64,000 nt of DNA from Sphingobium sp. (lineage in GTDB: Bacteria > Pseudomonadota > Alphaproteobacteria > Sphingomonadales > Sphingomonadaceae), in NCBI GenBank assembly GCA_020446425.1, contig JAGRES010000025.1:37673-101672 (forward strand). The letters are read 5' to 3'. The translations under genes were made by a program, and so were the position numbers. The number at the start of each line of letters is the position of its first letter. Positions within the stretch are counted from its first letter, which is position 1. Of the stretch, positions 26,512 to 35,765 are shown in pieces. The notes beneath the pieces are model-generated. The model was given only the letters and a program-made list of their open reading frames with translations, did no database searches and was not told the origin of the DNA.

Positions 26512-26756
26512 ATTGGATTCATCCCCTTTTGATGAATCCCCTCCAAAGCCCCCACATTTGTTCTTAAGTTTCAGCACTTAACAAAAAACACTAATAAAAG
26601 TATAACCATTTTGGCGTTATCAGACTCGAGTAGTACGATTTTTCAAAAATCATTGATGCAGCAGTGCCACCAGCCTGCCCCCCACAAGGCACTCGCTGGC
26701 GCAAAAATCTGTGGACGAATTGGCTGCGCTGTTGCGCTGCAACGCGGTGATGGCTA

Positions 26757-27431
26757 ATGCGGTTCGGCATGGGCCGGCCTATCCTCATCGCTCCCTCCAT
26801 ATTATCCGCCGATTTCTCGCGACTCGGCGAGGAAGTGCGTGCCATCGACACAGCGGGCGCGGATTGGGTGCATGTCGATGTAATGGACGGCCATTTCGTG
26901 CCCAACATCACTATCGGCCCCATGGTCGTAAAGGCGCTCCGCCCGCATACGCAGAAGACGTTTGACGTGCACCTGATGATCGCGCCGGTCGACCCGATGC
27001 TCGACGCCTTTGCCGAAGCAGGCAGCGATATCATCACCGTGCATCAGGAAGCCGGACCGCATCTGCACCGGACGATCCAGCGCATCAAGGCGCTGGGCAA
27101 GAAGGCCGGCGTATCGCTCAATCCGTCGACCCCCGCCAAGATGCTCGATTATGTGCTCGAGGAAATAGACCTGGTGCTGGTAATGAGCGTCAATCCGGGT
27201 TTTGGCGGACAGAGCTTCATCGAGAGCCAGCTGCGCAAGATCGAGGCAATCCGTAACAAGATCGACAAGCTGGGCAAGCCCATCCACCTGGAGGTCGACG
27301 GCGGTGTCGATGCCAACACCGCGCCGCGCGTGATTGCCGCAGGCGCCGATGTGCTGGTGGCGGGAACGGCTACCTTCCGGGGCGGACCAAGCGCCTATGC
27401 GGATAATATCAAGGGGTTGCGCGGCGCATGA
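26757..27431 (+). CDS. rpe: Ribulose-phosphate 3-epimerase
   Basis: Interconverts ribulose 5-phosphate and xylulose 5-phosphate in the pentose phosphate pathway. It is a 224-residue TIM barrel: [17 protein letters not shown], the metal-binding [42 protein letters not shown] and [13 protein letters not shown]. Start codons at 26757 and 26769 are both possible; the second gives [10 protein letters not shown]. It overlaps the heparinase gene by ATGA, starting the rpe-heparinase-purH unit. Confidence 0.96.
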   Translation: MRFGMGRPILIAPSILSADFSRLGEEVRAIDTAGADWVHVDVMDGHFVPNITIGPMVVKALRPHTQKTFDVHLMIAPVDPMLDAFAEAGSDIITVHQEAGPHLHRTIQRIKALGKKAGVSLNPSTPAKMLDYVLEEIDLVLVMSVNPGFGGQSFIESQLRKIEAIRNKIDKLGKPIHLEVDGGVDANTAPRVIAAGADVLVAGTATFRGGPSAYADNIKGLRGA

Positions 27432-29182
27432 ACGACCTCTCCACCCTTCCCCGCACAGGCATGGAGCCGGACGGCGCAGACAGCATCGAGAGCGGCAAGC
27501 GCCTCATCCGCCTGTCCTCTGACAAAGGGTCGTCGCTGGCCGAACGCCTCGCCAACCAGTTTTATCGCCTGACATGGCGGACCCCGCTGCACAATATGCG
27601 CCTGAAGGGCAAATATCCGCTCAAGCTGCTCGCCGCGCCCAAGGACGAGATATTGGGCGACGCACGCGCGGGCAAAGCGATCCGCGCCGGTTTCTTCCTG
27701 TTCCGTGGCCAGAAACATCCCATAGCTGAAATTGATTTTACCGCGATCTCGCCCGAACCCTTCGCGCATTATGTACACAGCTTCCGCTGGCTGCGCGATC
27801 TGGCGCAAGCGGCCACGCGGGAACAAGGCGCTCCGGTTGCCGAATCAATCACGCGCGCCTGGCTCGATACGCATGCCGAAAAGCCGAGCGAGCCGGCCTG
27901 GCGCGCGGATAATGCGGGATGGCGCATGCTGTTCTGGACGGCGCATGCCCCGCTCATCCTGTCCAGCAGCGACTTGGTCTATCGCTCGCTGGTGCTGACC
28001 TGCATCGCGCGCACCGCCCGTCACCTTGACCGCAGCGCTGACAAGGCGCCGGTTGGGCTGCCCCGTCTGGCCGCTTGGTGCGGCGTGGTCGCCACTGGCC
28101 TGTTGCTCCCAGGTGGCGAGCCCCGGCGTATTTTCGGCGAATCCGGCCTCAAGCGCGCGATTGAAAGCACCTTCTATAGCGACGGCGGTATGATCAGCCG
28201 TTCCCCGCTCGACCAATTGCAGGGCATCGAAGCGCTGTCGATGGTGGCCGCAGCCTATGACGCCATGCGGGAAGAAGTCCCTGCGTTCCTCACCGAAACA
28301 CTCAACCAGACAGTGGCGGCGCTCCTGGGCCTGGCCCATGGCGACGGTGGCCTGAGCAGCTGGCAGGGCGCTGGCGCGATTGCTGCAAAGCATGTCGAAT
28401 CGGTGATCGCGGCCAGCCATGTCCGCACCCGCCCGCTGCGGCAAGCGCGCGATTGGGGGTATCAGCGCATTGCCGCCGGATCGACCGTCATGCTGGTCGA
28501 CGCCGCACCGCCGCCGGTCGGACGTCTGGCCAGTGCGGGATGCGCCTCAACCGGTGCGATAGAGATCAGTGATGGCGCGGACCGCCTGATCGTCAATTGT
28601 GGCGGCGCCTATATGACTGGCGCAATGATGCCGGACGAAATCGCGCAGGGACTGCGCACCACCGCCGCGCACAGTACATTGACCCTGGATGATAGCAATT
28701 CCACCGCAACGGTTCCCGACGGCACATTGGGCAAGGGCGTGACCGAGGTCGAGCTGCACCGGCAGGAACTGGAAAATGGCAGCCGTATCGAGCTGAGCCA
28801 TGACGGCTATGTACGGCGCTACGGCTATATTCATCGGCGCCTGTTGTTGCTTAGTGGTGACGGCAAGGATATTCGCGGCGAGGACATGTTGCTGCCCGCG
28901 CAGCAGCGCCGCCGCAAACCGGCTGCTGCGCCCTATGTGCTCCGCTTCCACCTTGCGCCTCAGGTCGACGCATCGCTGACCGCCGATGGCCAGGGGGCGC
29001 TATTGCGGATTGATATGGGCGCACTCTGGCAATTTCGTTGCGGTTCGGGGGAGCTCGCCATAGAGGACAGCGTTTGGGTCGACGGCGATGGCCGACCCCA
29101 CGCTAGCAAGCAGATTGTCGTGAGCGCGATGGCGGAGCCCGGCGGTAACAGCCTCGGCTGGCTGCTGAAGCGCGTGGGGTAA
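27428..29182 (+). CDS. Heparinase II/III family protein
   Basis: A 584-residue protein with a helical toroid-like N-terminal part (about 60-350) and a beta-sandwich heparinase II/III C-terminal domain (about 370-570: [61 protein letters not shown]). Family members are polysaccharide lyases acting on uronic acid polymers, but this conserved neighbour of purH in alphaproteobacteria has no proven substrate, and no signal peptide is visible. It may act on an internal or envelope glycan (inference). Confidence 0.85.
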   Translation: MNDLSTLPRTGMEPDGADSIESGKRLIRLSSDKGSSLAERLANQFYRLTWRTPLHNMRLKGKYPLKLLAAPKDEILGDARAGKAIRAGFFLFRGQKHPIAEIDFTAISPEPFAHYVHSFRWLRDLAQAATREQGAPVAESITRAWLDTHAEKPSEPAWRADNAGWRMLFWTAHAPLILSSSDLVYRSLVLTCIARTARHLDRSADKAPVGLPRLAAWCGVVATGLLLPGGEPRRIFGESGLKRAIESTFYSDGGMISRSPLDQLQGIEALSMVAAAYDAMREEVPAFLTETLNQTVAALLGLAHGDGGLSSWQGAGAIAAKHVESVIAASHVRTRPLRQARDWGYQRIAAGSTVMLVDAAPPPVGRLASAGCASTGAIEISDGADRLIVNCGGAYMTGAMMPDEIAQGLRTTAAHSTLTLDDSNSTATVPDGTLGKGVTEVELHRQELENGSRIELSHDGYVRRYGYIHRRLLLLSGDGKDIRGEDMLLPAQQRRRKPAAAPYVLRFHLAPQVDASLTADGQGALLRIDMGALWQFRCGSGELAIEDSVWVDGDGRPHASKQIVVSAMAEPGGNSLGWLLKRVG

Positions 29183-29196
29183 ACTGGGAAAATAAA

Positions 29197-30786
29197 ATGA
29201 CTGACGTGAAAATCGGCCGGGCGCTGCTTTCGGTGTCCGACAAGACGGGGCTTGTTGAACTGGGCAAAGAACTGGCGCGCCATGGGGTTGCACTCGTTTC
29301 GACGGGCGGCACCGCCAAGGCACTACGCGACGCAGGGCTGGATGTTTCCGATATTTCAGACCTGACCGGTTTTCCCGAAATGATGGATGGGCGCGTCAAG
29401 ACACTGCACCCCAAAGTGCATGGCGGCCTGCTCGCCGTGCGTAACAATGCCGAGCATGTCGCTTCGATGACGGAACATGACATCGCGCCGATCGACCTTG
29501 TTGTCGTCAACCTGTATCCGTTCGCGCAGACGGTCGCGCGCGGTGCAGACCGCGACGAGATTATCGAGAATATAGATATTGGCGGCCCCTCCATTGTGCG
29601 TAGCGCGGCCAAGAATCACGAGAGCGTCACCATCGTCACCGATCCGGCCGATTATGGGCGTCTGATCGAAGAGATGAACACACACGGCGGCGCAACCACA
29701 TACGACTTCCGCCGCCTGTGCGCCGCCAAGGCCTATGCCGCCACCGCCGCCTATGACAGCATGATATCGAGCTGGTTCGCCTATGCCGATCAGGGCCAGA
29801 AATTCCCGCCGGTGCGCAGCATGAGCAGCACTTTGTCCTCCACCTTGCGCTATGGCGAAAACCCGCATCAGGACGCGGCGATATATTTCCCTATGGGACC
29901 GCACACCAGCGGCCTGCCGCAGGCCAGTCAGGTGCAGGGCAAGGAGCTGTCCTACAATAATTACAACGACGCCAATGCCGCGCTGGAGCTTGTCGCAGAA
30001 TTCCGCGACGGCCCGCCAACGGTTGTAATCGTCAAGCATGCCAACCCCTGCGGCGTGGCGACCGGTGAAACTCTGGCCGAGGCTTATAAAAACGCGCTGG
30101 AGTGCGACAGTGTGTCCGCATTTGGCGGCATCATTGCTTGCAACCGCCCGCTCGACGGCGAGACGGCGGAGGCCATCACCGAGATATTCACCGAAGTCGT
30201 GGTTGCCCCCGGCGCAGACGATGCGGCGAAGGCCGCCTTTGCTAAGAAGAAGAATCTGCGCCTGTTGCTGACCGATGGACTGCCTGACCCTGCGCGCCCA
30301 GGCCAGCAGGTTGCCATCATCGCGGGCGGCGTCCTGGTGCAGGACCGCGACAATGGTCAGGTGACCCGCGACATGTTGAAGGTCGTGACCAAGCGCGCGC
30401 CGACGCAGCAGGAACTCGACGACTGCATGTTCGCATGGACAGTCGCCAAGCATGTCAAATCCAATGCCATCGTCTATGCCAAGGACGGCGCGACAGCCGG
30501 CATTGGCGCAGGCCAGATGAACCGCCGCGACAGCAGCCGTATCGCCGCCGCCAAGGCGAAGGAAGCCGCAGAGACCTATGGATGGGCACAGCCGCACACT
30601 ATGGGCAGCGCCGTCGCTTCAGACGCGTTCTTCCCGTTCGCCGATGGCCTGATGGCGGCGGTCGAAGCGGGTGCGACAGCGGTTATCCAGCCCGGCGGTT
30701 CAATGCGCGATGAGGAAGTCATTGCCGCTGCGGATGAAGCGGGCCTCGCCATGGTGTTTACCGGGATGCGTCATTTCCGACACTGA
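29197..30786 (+). CDS. purH: Bifunctional AICAR formyltransferase/IMP cyclohydrolase
   Basis: Carries out the last two steps of purine synthesis. The 529-residue protein has an N-terminal MGS-like cyclohydrolase (residues 1-200: [33 protein letters not shown]) and a C-terminal formyltransferase with the catalytic KHANPCGVA motif and [10 protein letters not shown]. The length is normal. It follows the heparinase gene by 14 bases. An FNR-type site lies 19 bases after its stop and belongs to the next unit. Confidence 0.97.
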   Translation: MTDVKIGRALLSVSDKTGLVELGKELARHGVALVSTGGTAKALRDAGLDVSDISDLTGFPEMMDGRVKTLHPKVHGGLLAVRNNAEHVASMTEHDIAPIDLVVVNLYPFAQTVARGADRDEIIENIDIGGPSIVRSAAKNHESVTIVTDPADYGRLIEEMNTHGGATTYDFRRLCAAKAYAATAAYDSMISSWFAYADQGQKFPPVRSMSSTLSSTLRYGENPHQDAAIYFPMGPHTSGLPQASQVQGKELSYNNYNDANAALELVAEFRDGPPTVVIVKHANPCGVATGETLAEAYKNALECDSVSAFGGIIACNRPLDGETAEAITEIFTEVVVAPGADDAAKAAFAKKKNLRLLLTDGLPDPARPGQQVAIIAGGVLVQDRDNGQVTRDMLKVVTKRAPTQQELDDCMFAWTVAKHVKSNAIVYAKDGATAGIGAGQMNRRDSSRIAAAKAKEAAETYGWAQPHTMGSAVASDAFFPFADGLMAAVEAGATAVIQPGGSMRDEEVIAAADEAGLAMVFTGMRHFRH

Positions 30787-30802
30787 GCGTTACCGCTTAT
30801 GT

Positions 30803-30820
30803 CCTTGACCCACATCAAGG
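30803..30820 (+). promoter_or_regulatory. FNR/FixK-type binding site
   Basis: CCTTGACCCACATCAAGG has perfect 6-base arms (CCTTGA/TCAAGG), and its core TTGACCCACATCAA fits the TTGA-N6-TCAA consensus of FNR, FnrL and FixK regulators. It lies 61 bases before the ATG of a 34-residue membrane peptide, a normal activator distance. Control by oxygen is inferred from the motif alone. Confidence 0.65.
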
Positions 30821-30881
30821 AAATAGGCGGTAAAAACAGTCATTTCACCCGCTCCAACATTATGAAGCGAGTGAGTGAACC

Positions 30882-30986
30882 ATGGAAATTCTGACCGAGG
30901 CCCCTGTTCTGGCCGCCCTTATCGCCGCAGGGCTTTTTGCAGCCGTGCTGATCTTCGCATCGGTCGAAGACGCGCTGAAAAACTGA
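30882..30986 (+). CDS. 34-residue single-helix membrane peptide
   Basis: Short reading frame of 34 codons encoding MEILTEAPVLAALIAAGLF, then AAVLIFASVEDALKN. One strongly hydrophobic helix (about residues 8-26) is flanked by a Glu-bearing N-terminus and a charged C-terminus. The ATG is preceded by GAGTGAGTG, a weak ribosome site. It is the only frame between the FNR-type box and the aminotransferase gene. Size and topology recall accessory peptides of respiratory oxidases (CydX- or CcoQ-like), but I see no specific sequence match and no oxidase genes nearby. Function unknown. Confidence 0.5.
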   Translation: MEILTEAPVLAALIAAGLFAAVLIFASVEDALKN

Positions 30987-31040
30987 TCTTTGCCGTCTGC
31001 AACGATGGCGCTTTGCTTCGTGCCCCGCTAAATGGAGTGC

Positions 31041-32186
31041 ATGAAAAGCGCCATTGAACCCTTTTATGCCATTGCCGTCAGCCGCCGCGCACATGAACTG
31101 AAACGCGAAGGCCGCTCCATCATCCATATGGAATTCGGCCAGCCTTCGACCGGCGCGCCGCAAGCCGCCATCGCCCGCGCTCATGAAATCCTGGACAGCG
31201 ACCCGATGGGTTACTGGGAAAACCAGGCGCTCAAGGAACGGATCGCCCGCCATTATGCCGAGCGCCATGGTGTCTCCGTCGATTGTGAGCGTATTTTCCT
31301 GACCAACGGAGCATCGCCCGCGCTGGTGCTGGCGCTGCTCAGCCTGTTCGAGCCTGGCGCGCGCATCGCGATGGCGCGGCCCGGCTATGTCGCCTACCGC
31401 AATGTGACGCGTGGCCTGCATATGGAACCGGTAGAGATCGACTGCGGCGATGACGTGCGCTTTCAGCTATCGGCGGATGCATTGGCCAGACTCGATCCCA
31501 CACCCGATGGCGTGATCATCGCCAGTCCTGCCAACCCCACCGGCACGATCATCCCGGCAGATGAGCTGCAAGCAATCATCGCCGTCTGCAACGAGCGCGG
31601 CATCCGCGTCATCTCCGACGAAATCTATCATGGCCTGTCCTATGTCGGCGACACACCGAGCGCATTGCGGTTCGACGACAAGGCGATCATCGTCAACAGC
31701 TTCTCCAAATATTACAGCATGGCCGGATGGCGGCTGGGCTGGGTCATCGTCCCGGAAGAAACCGCGCTTATGACTCGTGCACTGATGGGCAATCTGTTCC
31801 TCACCCCCCCTTCCCTCGCCCAGCACGCCGGCCTGGTCGCTTTCGATTGCACGGACGAGCTGGAGGGCCATGTCGCGACATACCGCCGCAACCGTGACCT
31901 GATGCTGGACGCTTTACCGCGCCTTGGCCTCAATCATATCGCGCCGCCCGATGGCGCATTCTATATCTATGCCGATATCAGCCATCTGACCGATGACAGC
32001 TTGTCTTTCTGCACGGAGCTGCTGGAAGATACCGGCGTTGCGACCGCACCGGGAAGAGATTTCGACCCGGTGAACGGCAACCGCCATATGCGCTTCAGCT
32101 TCGCTGTATCGACCGCAGAAGTAGAGGACGCGATAGCGCGCATATCGCCCTGGTTCGCGGCCCGCACTTTACGACGAGCCGGATGA
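31041..32186 (+). CDS. PLP-dependent class I/II aminotransferase
   Basis: Fold-type I aminotransferase of 381 residues. Visible: the N-terminal EFGQPSTGAP, ASPANPTGTIIP, the ISDEIYHGLSYV strand and the PLP lysine in VNSFSKYYSMAGWRLGW, then a C-terminal Arg region (HMRFSFAVS). It is close to aspartate/aromatic-type aminotransferases; the amino acid used is not clear. The ATG at 31041 sits three bases after GGAG; one at 31032 is in frame too. It is possibly controlled from the FNR-type box through the small peptide gene. Confidence 0.87.
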   Translation: MKSAIEPFYAIAVSRRAHELKREGRSIIHMEFGQPSTGAPQAAIARAHEILDSDPMGYWENQALKERIARHYAERHGVSVDCERIFLTNGASPALVLALLSLFEPGARIAMARPGYVAYRNVTRGLHMEPVEIDCGDDVRFQLSADALARLDPTPDGVIIASPANPTGTIIPADELQAIIAVCNERGIRVISDEIYHGLSYVGDTPSALRFDDKAIIVNSFSKYYSMAGWRLGWVIVPEETALMTRALMGNLFLTPPSLAQHAGLVAFDCTDELEGHVATYRRNRDLMLDALPRLGLNHIAPPDGAFYIYADISHLTDDSLSFCTELLEDTGVATAPGRDFDPVNGNRHMRFSFAVSTAEVEDAIARISPWFAARTLRRAG

Positions 32187-32222
32187 GGCAATGACGCGAA
32201 TCCGTCATCTGTACGCTATAGA

Positions 32223-33608
32223 ATGCGGCGCATGACAATCGACCTCAATAGACGCAAATTCACCATCGGCCTTGGCCTGACCGGCATCGCTTTCGGTGGG
32301 CTTGCCGCCTGCATGGACAATGCAAAGGGCCCGCGTTTCGCCGGATCTGCGGATCAACCGGGCTATGGACCGCTGGTGGAAGATCCCAATGGCATGATCG
32401 ACCTGCCCGCTGGCTTTTCCTACCGCATCCTCTCCTCCCATGGCGACCGGATGGACGACGGCCATGTCGTGCCGGACAATGCCGATGGCATGGGCTGTTT
32501 CCGCCTTGACGATCGCCGCATTGCTCTGGTGCGCAATCACGAGCTCAAGGTGAAGGACATGGCCGGTGGCCCAGCCGGGCGCGCGGGCTTGAAAGGTGCG
32601 GCGGCCTATGATGCGCTCTCCGGCGGGGAAGCCCTGCCTGGCGGTACGACGACGATCATCCTCGATGCTGCGACATTGAAGATCGAGGCGCAATATCTCA
32701 GCCTGGCGGGTACCATCCGCAATTGTGCGGGCGGCATCACGCCGTGGGGCAGCTGGCTGAGCTGCGAAGAGGATGTGACGCGCGCCGGACAGGATGGTGT
32801 CAGCTGGGACCATGGCTGGGTGTTCGAGGTTCCGGCCGCGCATCGCGGCATGGCCAACCCGGCGCCCCTCACCGCCATGGGCCGCTTCAACCATGAAGCC
32901 GTCTGTGTCGATCCGGCGACCGGTATCGTCTACATGACCGAGGATCGCGACGAGAGCCTGTTCTATCGTTTCATCCCGAATGAGCGCGGTGAGCTGGCCA
33001 AGGGTGGAAAGTTGCAGGCACTGGCGTTGACGGATGGCCCGGGCGACACACGGAACTGGAAGAGCAAGGCCTTTGACCGGAATGTCTGGACGAACGCGCG
33101 CTGGGTCGATCTGGACGGTGTCGACAGCCCCGAAGATGACTTGCGATTTCGTGGCGAGGCTTCGGGTGCGGCGGTGTTCGCACGCGGTGAAGGCATCTGG
33201 TTCGGCAAGGGCGAGCTTTATTTCTGCTGCACCAGTGGCGGCGCGGCCGGACTCGGCCAGATCATGCGCTACCGCCCCTCACCGCAGGAAGGCCAGCCAA
33301 CGGAGGCCAGCGCGCCTGGCACGCTACAGCTCTTCTATGAATCGACGGACAAGAGCCAGTTCAACTATGGCGACAACCTGACCATCGCTCCGCATGGCGA
33401 CCTGATCGTCTGCGAAGACCAATATACCGCCATCGTCGATAATTATCTGCGCGGCGTGACCCCGGACGGCACGGCCTATCCACTGGCAAAGCTGCGGCTG
33501 CAAACCGAATGGGCCGGGGCCTGTTTTTCGCCCGATGGCCGCACGCTATTCGTCAATCTCTACAGCCCCGGCAGGACAGTAGCCATACAGGGGCCGTGGA
33601 ACGCATAA
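32223..33608 (+). CDS. PhoX/DUF839-family Tat-exported protein
   Basis: A 461-residue beta-propeller-like protein of the PhoX (DUF839) family, which includes Ca/Fe-dependent alkaline phosphatases. The N-terminus LNRRKFTIGLGLTGIAFGG is a twin-arginine signal, and it ends in LAAC, a possible lipobox. Family features include VRNHEL, GGTTTIILD, CAGGITPWGSWLSCEE, GRFNHEAVCVDP, YMTEDRDESLFYRFIP and WAGACFSPDGRTLFVN. ATG codons at 32223 and 32232 are both possible. Phosphatase activity is plausible but unproven, and no pho box is seen. Confidence 0.83.
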   Translation: MRRMTIDLNRRKFTIGLGLTGIAFGGLAACMDNAKGPRFAGSADQPGYGPLVEDPNGMIDLPAGFSYRILSSHGDRMDDGHVVPDNADGMGCFRLDDRRIALVRNHELKVKDMAGGPAGRAGLKGAAAYDALSGGEALPGGTTTIILDAATLKIEAQYLSLAGTIRNCAGGITPWGSWLSCEEDVTRAGQDGVSWDHGWVFEVPAAHRGMANPAPLTAMGRFNHEAVCVDPATGIVYMTEDRDESLFYRFIPNERGELAKGGKLQALALTDGPGDTRNWKSKAFDRNVWTNARWVDLDGVDSPEDDLRFRGEASGAAVFARGEGIWFGKGELYFCCTSGGAAGLGQIMRYRPSPQEGQPTEASAPGTLQLFYESTDKSQFNYGDNLTIAPHGDLIVCEDQYTAIVDNYLRGVTPDGTAYPLAKLRLQTEWAGACFSPDGRTLFVNLYSPGRTVAIQGPWNA

Positions 33609-33612
33609 GCGC

Positions 33613-34149
33613 TTAGCGGCGTAACGGTTCTTCCAGTTCAGCGAGCAAATGGCGTGAGGCGAGCGCCAGTTCGGTGGATGGCATCGCATTGATGCGCTGC
33701 GCCAGCCCATCCGCCGTGCGGCAGAATTGCGAAAGCGAACGGATGTTGGCGAAGAAATTATAGAGGCCGGTCTGGTGCCGGTCCATCTCGCGCACGCCCG
33801 CGCGGTCCTTGCCGAAACGTACCGCTTCCGCGTCATAAGCGGTCGTCAAAATATGCCTATGTTGCTCCAGCATCCGGTTATATCCGCTATCGACCGCGGC
33901 GTGCCCGGCAGTACCACAATTGAGCGCGGCGACGTTCATCCCGGCGCGCAGATGCCAGATCGCTTCTTCACTCGAAATACCCTGGTTAATCGCGGCCACA
34001 GGCAGGCGGTCATATACGGGCGCGGCGGGCGTTTGCGGTGGAGGCGGTTCGCGCATGACACGCTGAGGCTGACTGGCACAGGACGCCAGTACCGAAAGCG
34101 CAGCCATAGCGGAAATGCGACCCGCTGCTGTGCGAACAAATGATACCAT
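33613..34149 (-). CDS. Putative lipoprotein, unknown
   Basis: A 178-residue exported protein with a lipobox SVLASC (Cys about residue 24), a Pro-rich spacer and a helical C-terminal domain. It contains two internal Cys residues (LNCGTAG and LSQFCRT) and no recognised catalytic motif. The start at 34149 has a GGGAGG site six bases upstream, itself preceded by a CCCGG/CCGGG hairpin (34164-34179). Its stop is four bases from the end of the PhoX-like gene, so the two converge. I cannot assign a family. Confidence 0.6.
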   Translation of the reverse strand: MVSFVRTAAGRISAMAALSVLASCASQPQRVMREPPPPQTPAAPVYDRLPVAAINQGISSEEAIWHLRAGMNVAALNCGTAGHAAVDSGYNRMLEQHRHILTTAYDAEAVRFGKDRAGVREMDRHQTGLYNFFANIRSLSQFCRTADGLAQRINAMPSTELALASRHLLAELEEPLRR

Positions 34150-34295
34150 ATAGTCCTCCCTGGCCCGGTCTGCGCCGGGATTGAGGCTTTGATTGCGCGA
34201 TACCGCAGCAGGAGCAATCGCCGGAAGCCGCAGCTGCGTCGAAATGCGCGCTGGACACGATGGATGGGGAATGAAAAGCTAACCATGCGCTGGAA

Positions 34296-34751
34296 ATGGA
34301 CGGAAACATGGACGAAGCACGGCAGATCATCGAAAAACTGAACCTCGCGCCACACCCGGAAGGCGGTTGGTATCGCGAGACATGGCGTGCCGATGCGCCC
34401 GATGGCCAGCGGGCAAGCGGAACCGCGATCTACTTCTTGTTGGAGCAGGGACAGAAATCCCACTGGCACACGGTCGACGCCGCCGAAATCTGGCTATGGC
34501 ATGCCGGATCGTCGCTGACATTGCGCACCGCGCCGGATAACAACGGCCCGGTCAGCGACATAAAGCTGGGCAGCGATGTGATGAGCGGCGAAGTTCCGCA
34601 GTTCATTATCGCACCCGGCCACTGGCAGGCCGCCGTTGCGGATCAGGGATGGGCACTTGTGAGCTGCATCGTATCACCGGGTTTCGAGTTCTCCGGCTTC
34701 GTGCTGGCCGATGAAGGGTGGGCGCCTCAGGGTGCTGCCGGCCCGCTATAA
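34296..34751 (+). CDS. Cupin_5 (DUF985) family protein
   Basis: A 151-residue single-domain cupin. It matches the DUF985 pattern: LNLAPHPEGGWYRETWRAD, TAIYFLLEQGQKSHWHTVDAAEIWLWHAG with two His and a Glu as likely metal ligands, IAPGHWQAAV, and a C-terminal CIVSPGFEFSGFVLAD. The function is unknown for the family; a sugar isomerase or epimerase role has been suggested from structures (recollection). ATG codons at 34296 and 34308 are alternative starts. It overlaps the convergent lipoprotein gene by 25 bases. Confidence 0.85.
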   Translation: MDGNMDEARQIIEKLNLAPHPEGGWYRETWRADAPDGQRASGTAIYFLLEQGQKSHWHTVDAAEIWLWHAGSSLTLRTAPDNNGPVSDIKLGSDVMSGEVPQFIIAPGHWQAAVADQGWALVSCIVSPGFEFSGFVLADEGWAPQGAAGPL

Positions 34752-35158
34752 GGCTGTGCCTCCGTCCAGGCGCAGCCATTGCGGGTCTCGCCGCCAATCT
34801 TCAGGGTCACGTTGAACGGATAGGTGCGATCGGACATGCCGTCGCTGCACTGCCCGGGAGAAACTGCTGCCGTCAGGCTTTGCCCCTCCATATCTCCACT
34901 GAATGACACGCCATTGCGTCCGGCGAAGCGATCCACCCGGATCGTCCAGCCGTCGGGATTGTCCGGCGTCGTGTAGGTGAGCGTGCCGCCGGATACCTCG
35001 CCACCCCAGAAGGGTTCGGTCCCGGTCAGACGTATCGCCTCGTCCGCCCCGATACCGGCATAGGGGTGCGTATCCGAGCTGTCGCCGGGCGCGGTAACAT
35101 TGCTGCCAGAATTACAGGCTGTGAGCATCAAGGCCAGCATCGCGATGGTCTGTTTCAT
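34727..35158 (-). CDS. Lipoprotein with GTEPFW motif
   Basis: A 143-residue predicted lipoprotein: MKQTIAMLALMLTAC gives the signal and lipobox with Cys at 15. The rest has the GTEPFWGGEV motif, then a DNPDGWTIRVDRFAGRNG segment, and ends CSDGMSDRTYPFNVTLKIGG followed by a final Cys region. This resembles the COG3650/heat-shock-protein HslJ-neighbour type of small envelope proteins, for which no function is settled. It ends inside the convergent cupin gene. Confidence 0.7.
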   Translation of the reverse strand: MKQTIAMLALMLTACNSGSNVTAPGDSSDTHPYAGIGADEAIRLTGTEPFWGGEVSGGTLTYTTPDNPDGWTIRVDRFAGRNGVSFSGDMEGQSLTAAVSPGQCSDGMSDRTYPFNVTLKIGGETRNGCAWTEAQPYSGPAAP

Positions 35159-35198
35159 ACCCTAACCATAGGAGAGTATCCAGTCGTCCGGCAAGCCG

Positions 35199-35660
35199 TC
35201 ACGGTGCCCGCGCATCAATCAGCTTCTCCGCTGCCGCCGATATATGATCGAGCAGCTCCGTGAACTGCGCGATCTGTTCGTTGCCCAATTGTCCGAATAT
35301 GCGCGTTTCCAGAGCCAGCGCCTCGGGCACGACATGTGCATAAAGCTCGCGGCCTTCCTCACTGAGCGAAAGCAGTTGCGAACGGCCATCGGCGGGATTG
35401 GGCATGCGCCGCACCAGACCGCGATTGGACAGTGCAATCGTCGCCCTGCTCACCGTCACCTTGTCCATTCTGGTGCGCTGACAAAGCTGCTGCTGTGTGA
35501 TCCCGTCGCTTTCCGCAATGACGGCGATCAGACGCCATTCCGGCACTGTCAGCGCGAACAGCCGCGCATAGGCTTGGGCTATGGCGTCGCTGACCAGATT
35601 GGATGTGATGGAAAGCCGGTAGGGTAAAAAATCGTCCAGCTGCAGTTTTCTGATGGTCAT
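35199..35660 (-). CDS. MarR-family transcriptional regulator
   Basis: A 153-residue winged-helix regulator. The recognition helix and wing are in TRMDKVTVSRATIALSNRGLVRR and ADGRSQLLSLSEEG, flanked by dimerisation helices at both ends. It is transcribed away from the tyrosine-degradation operon, with two matching palindromes in the 105-base gap, so it most likely represses both that operon and itself. The effector is probably a pathway intermediate such as homogentisate or 4-hydroxyphenylpyruvate (inference). Confidence 0.9.
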   Translation of the reverse strand: MTIRKLQLDDFLPYRLSITSNLVSDAIAQAYARLFALTVPEWRLIAVIAESDGITQQQLCQRTRMDKVTVSRATIALSNRGLVRRMPNPADGRSQLLSLSEEGRELYAHVVPEALALETRIFGQLGNEQIAQFTELLDHISAAAEKLIDARAP

Positions 35661-35667
35661 GGGAATT

Positions 35668-35685
35668 TAGTATCAGTTGACACTA
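35668..35685. promoter_or_regulatory. MarR-type operator 1
   Basis: TAGTATCAGTTGACACTA contains GTATC and GACAC arms around a 4-base centre (one mismatch). It begins eight bases before the regulator ATG and also contains a TTGACA that can serve as the -35 element of the hpd promoter, so binding would block both directions. Confidence 0.65.
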
Positions 35686-35704
35686 TATCGCGTAAAGGGC
35701 AAAA

Positions 35705-35722
35705 TAGTATCTATTGATACCA
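35705..35722. promoter_or_regulatory. MarR-type operator 2
   Basis: TAGTATCTATTGATACCA carries perfect GTATC/GATAC arms around TATT and repeats operator 1 at 37-base spacing, in the same orientation. It covers the expected -10 and start area of the hpd promoter (AAAATA at 35701-35706, 18 bases after TTGACA). Confidence 0.65.
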
Positions 35723-35765
35723 GTTTGACCGTGAGTCGCTGGCCCATATCTGCCGGAGCAAGGAA

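Noticed and set aside
26512-26756. Possible regulatory palindromes (ATTTTTCAAAAAT; AGTGCC/GGCACT) between the receptor-tip gene and rpe
   Set aside because: The arms are short or the loops long, and none aligns with a recognised site; chance occurrence is likely.
31032-31040. Earlier ATG for the aminotransferase
   Set aside because: It has no ribosome site; the ATG at 31041 follows GGAG and keeps the conserved N-terminus.
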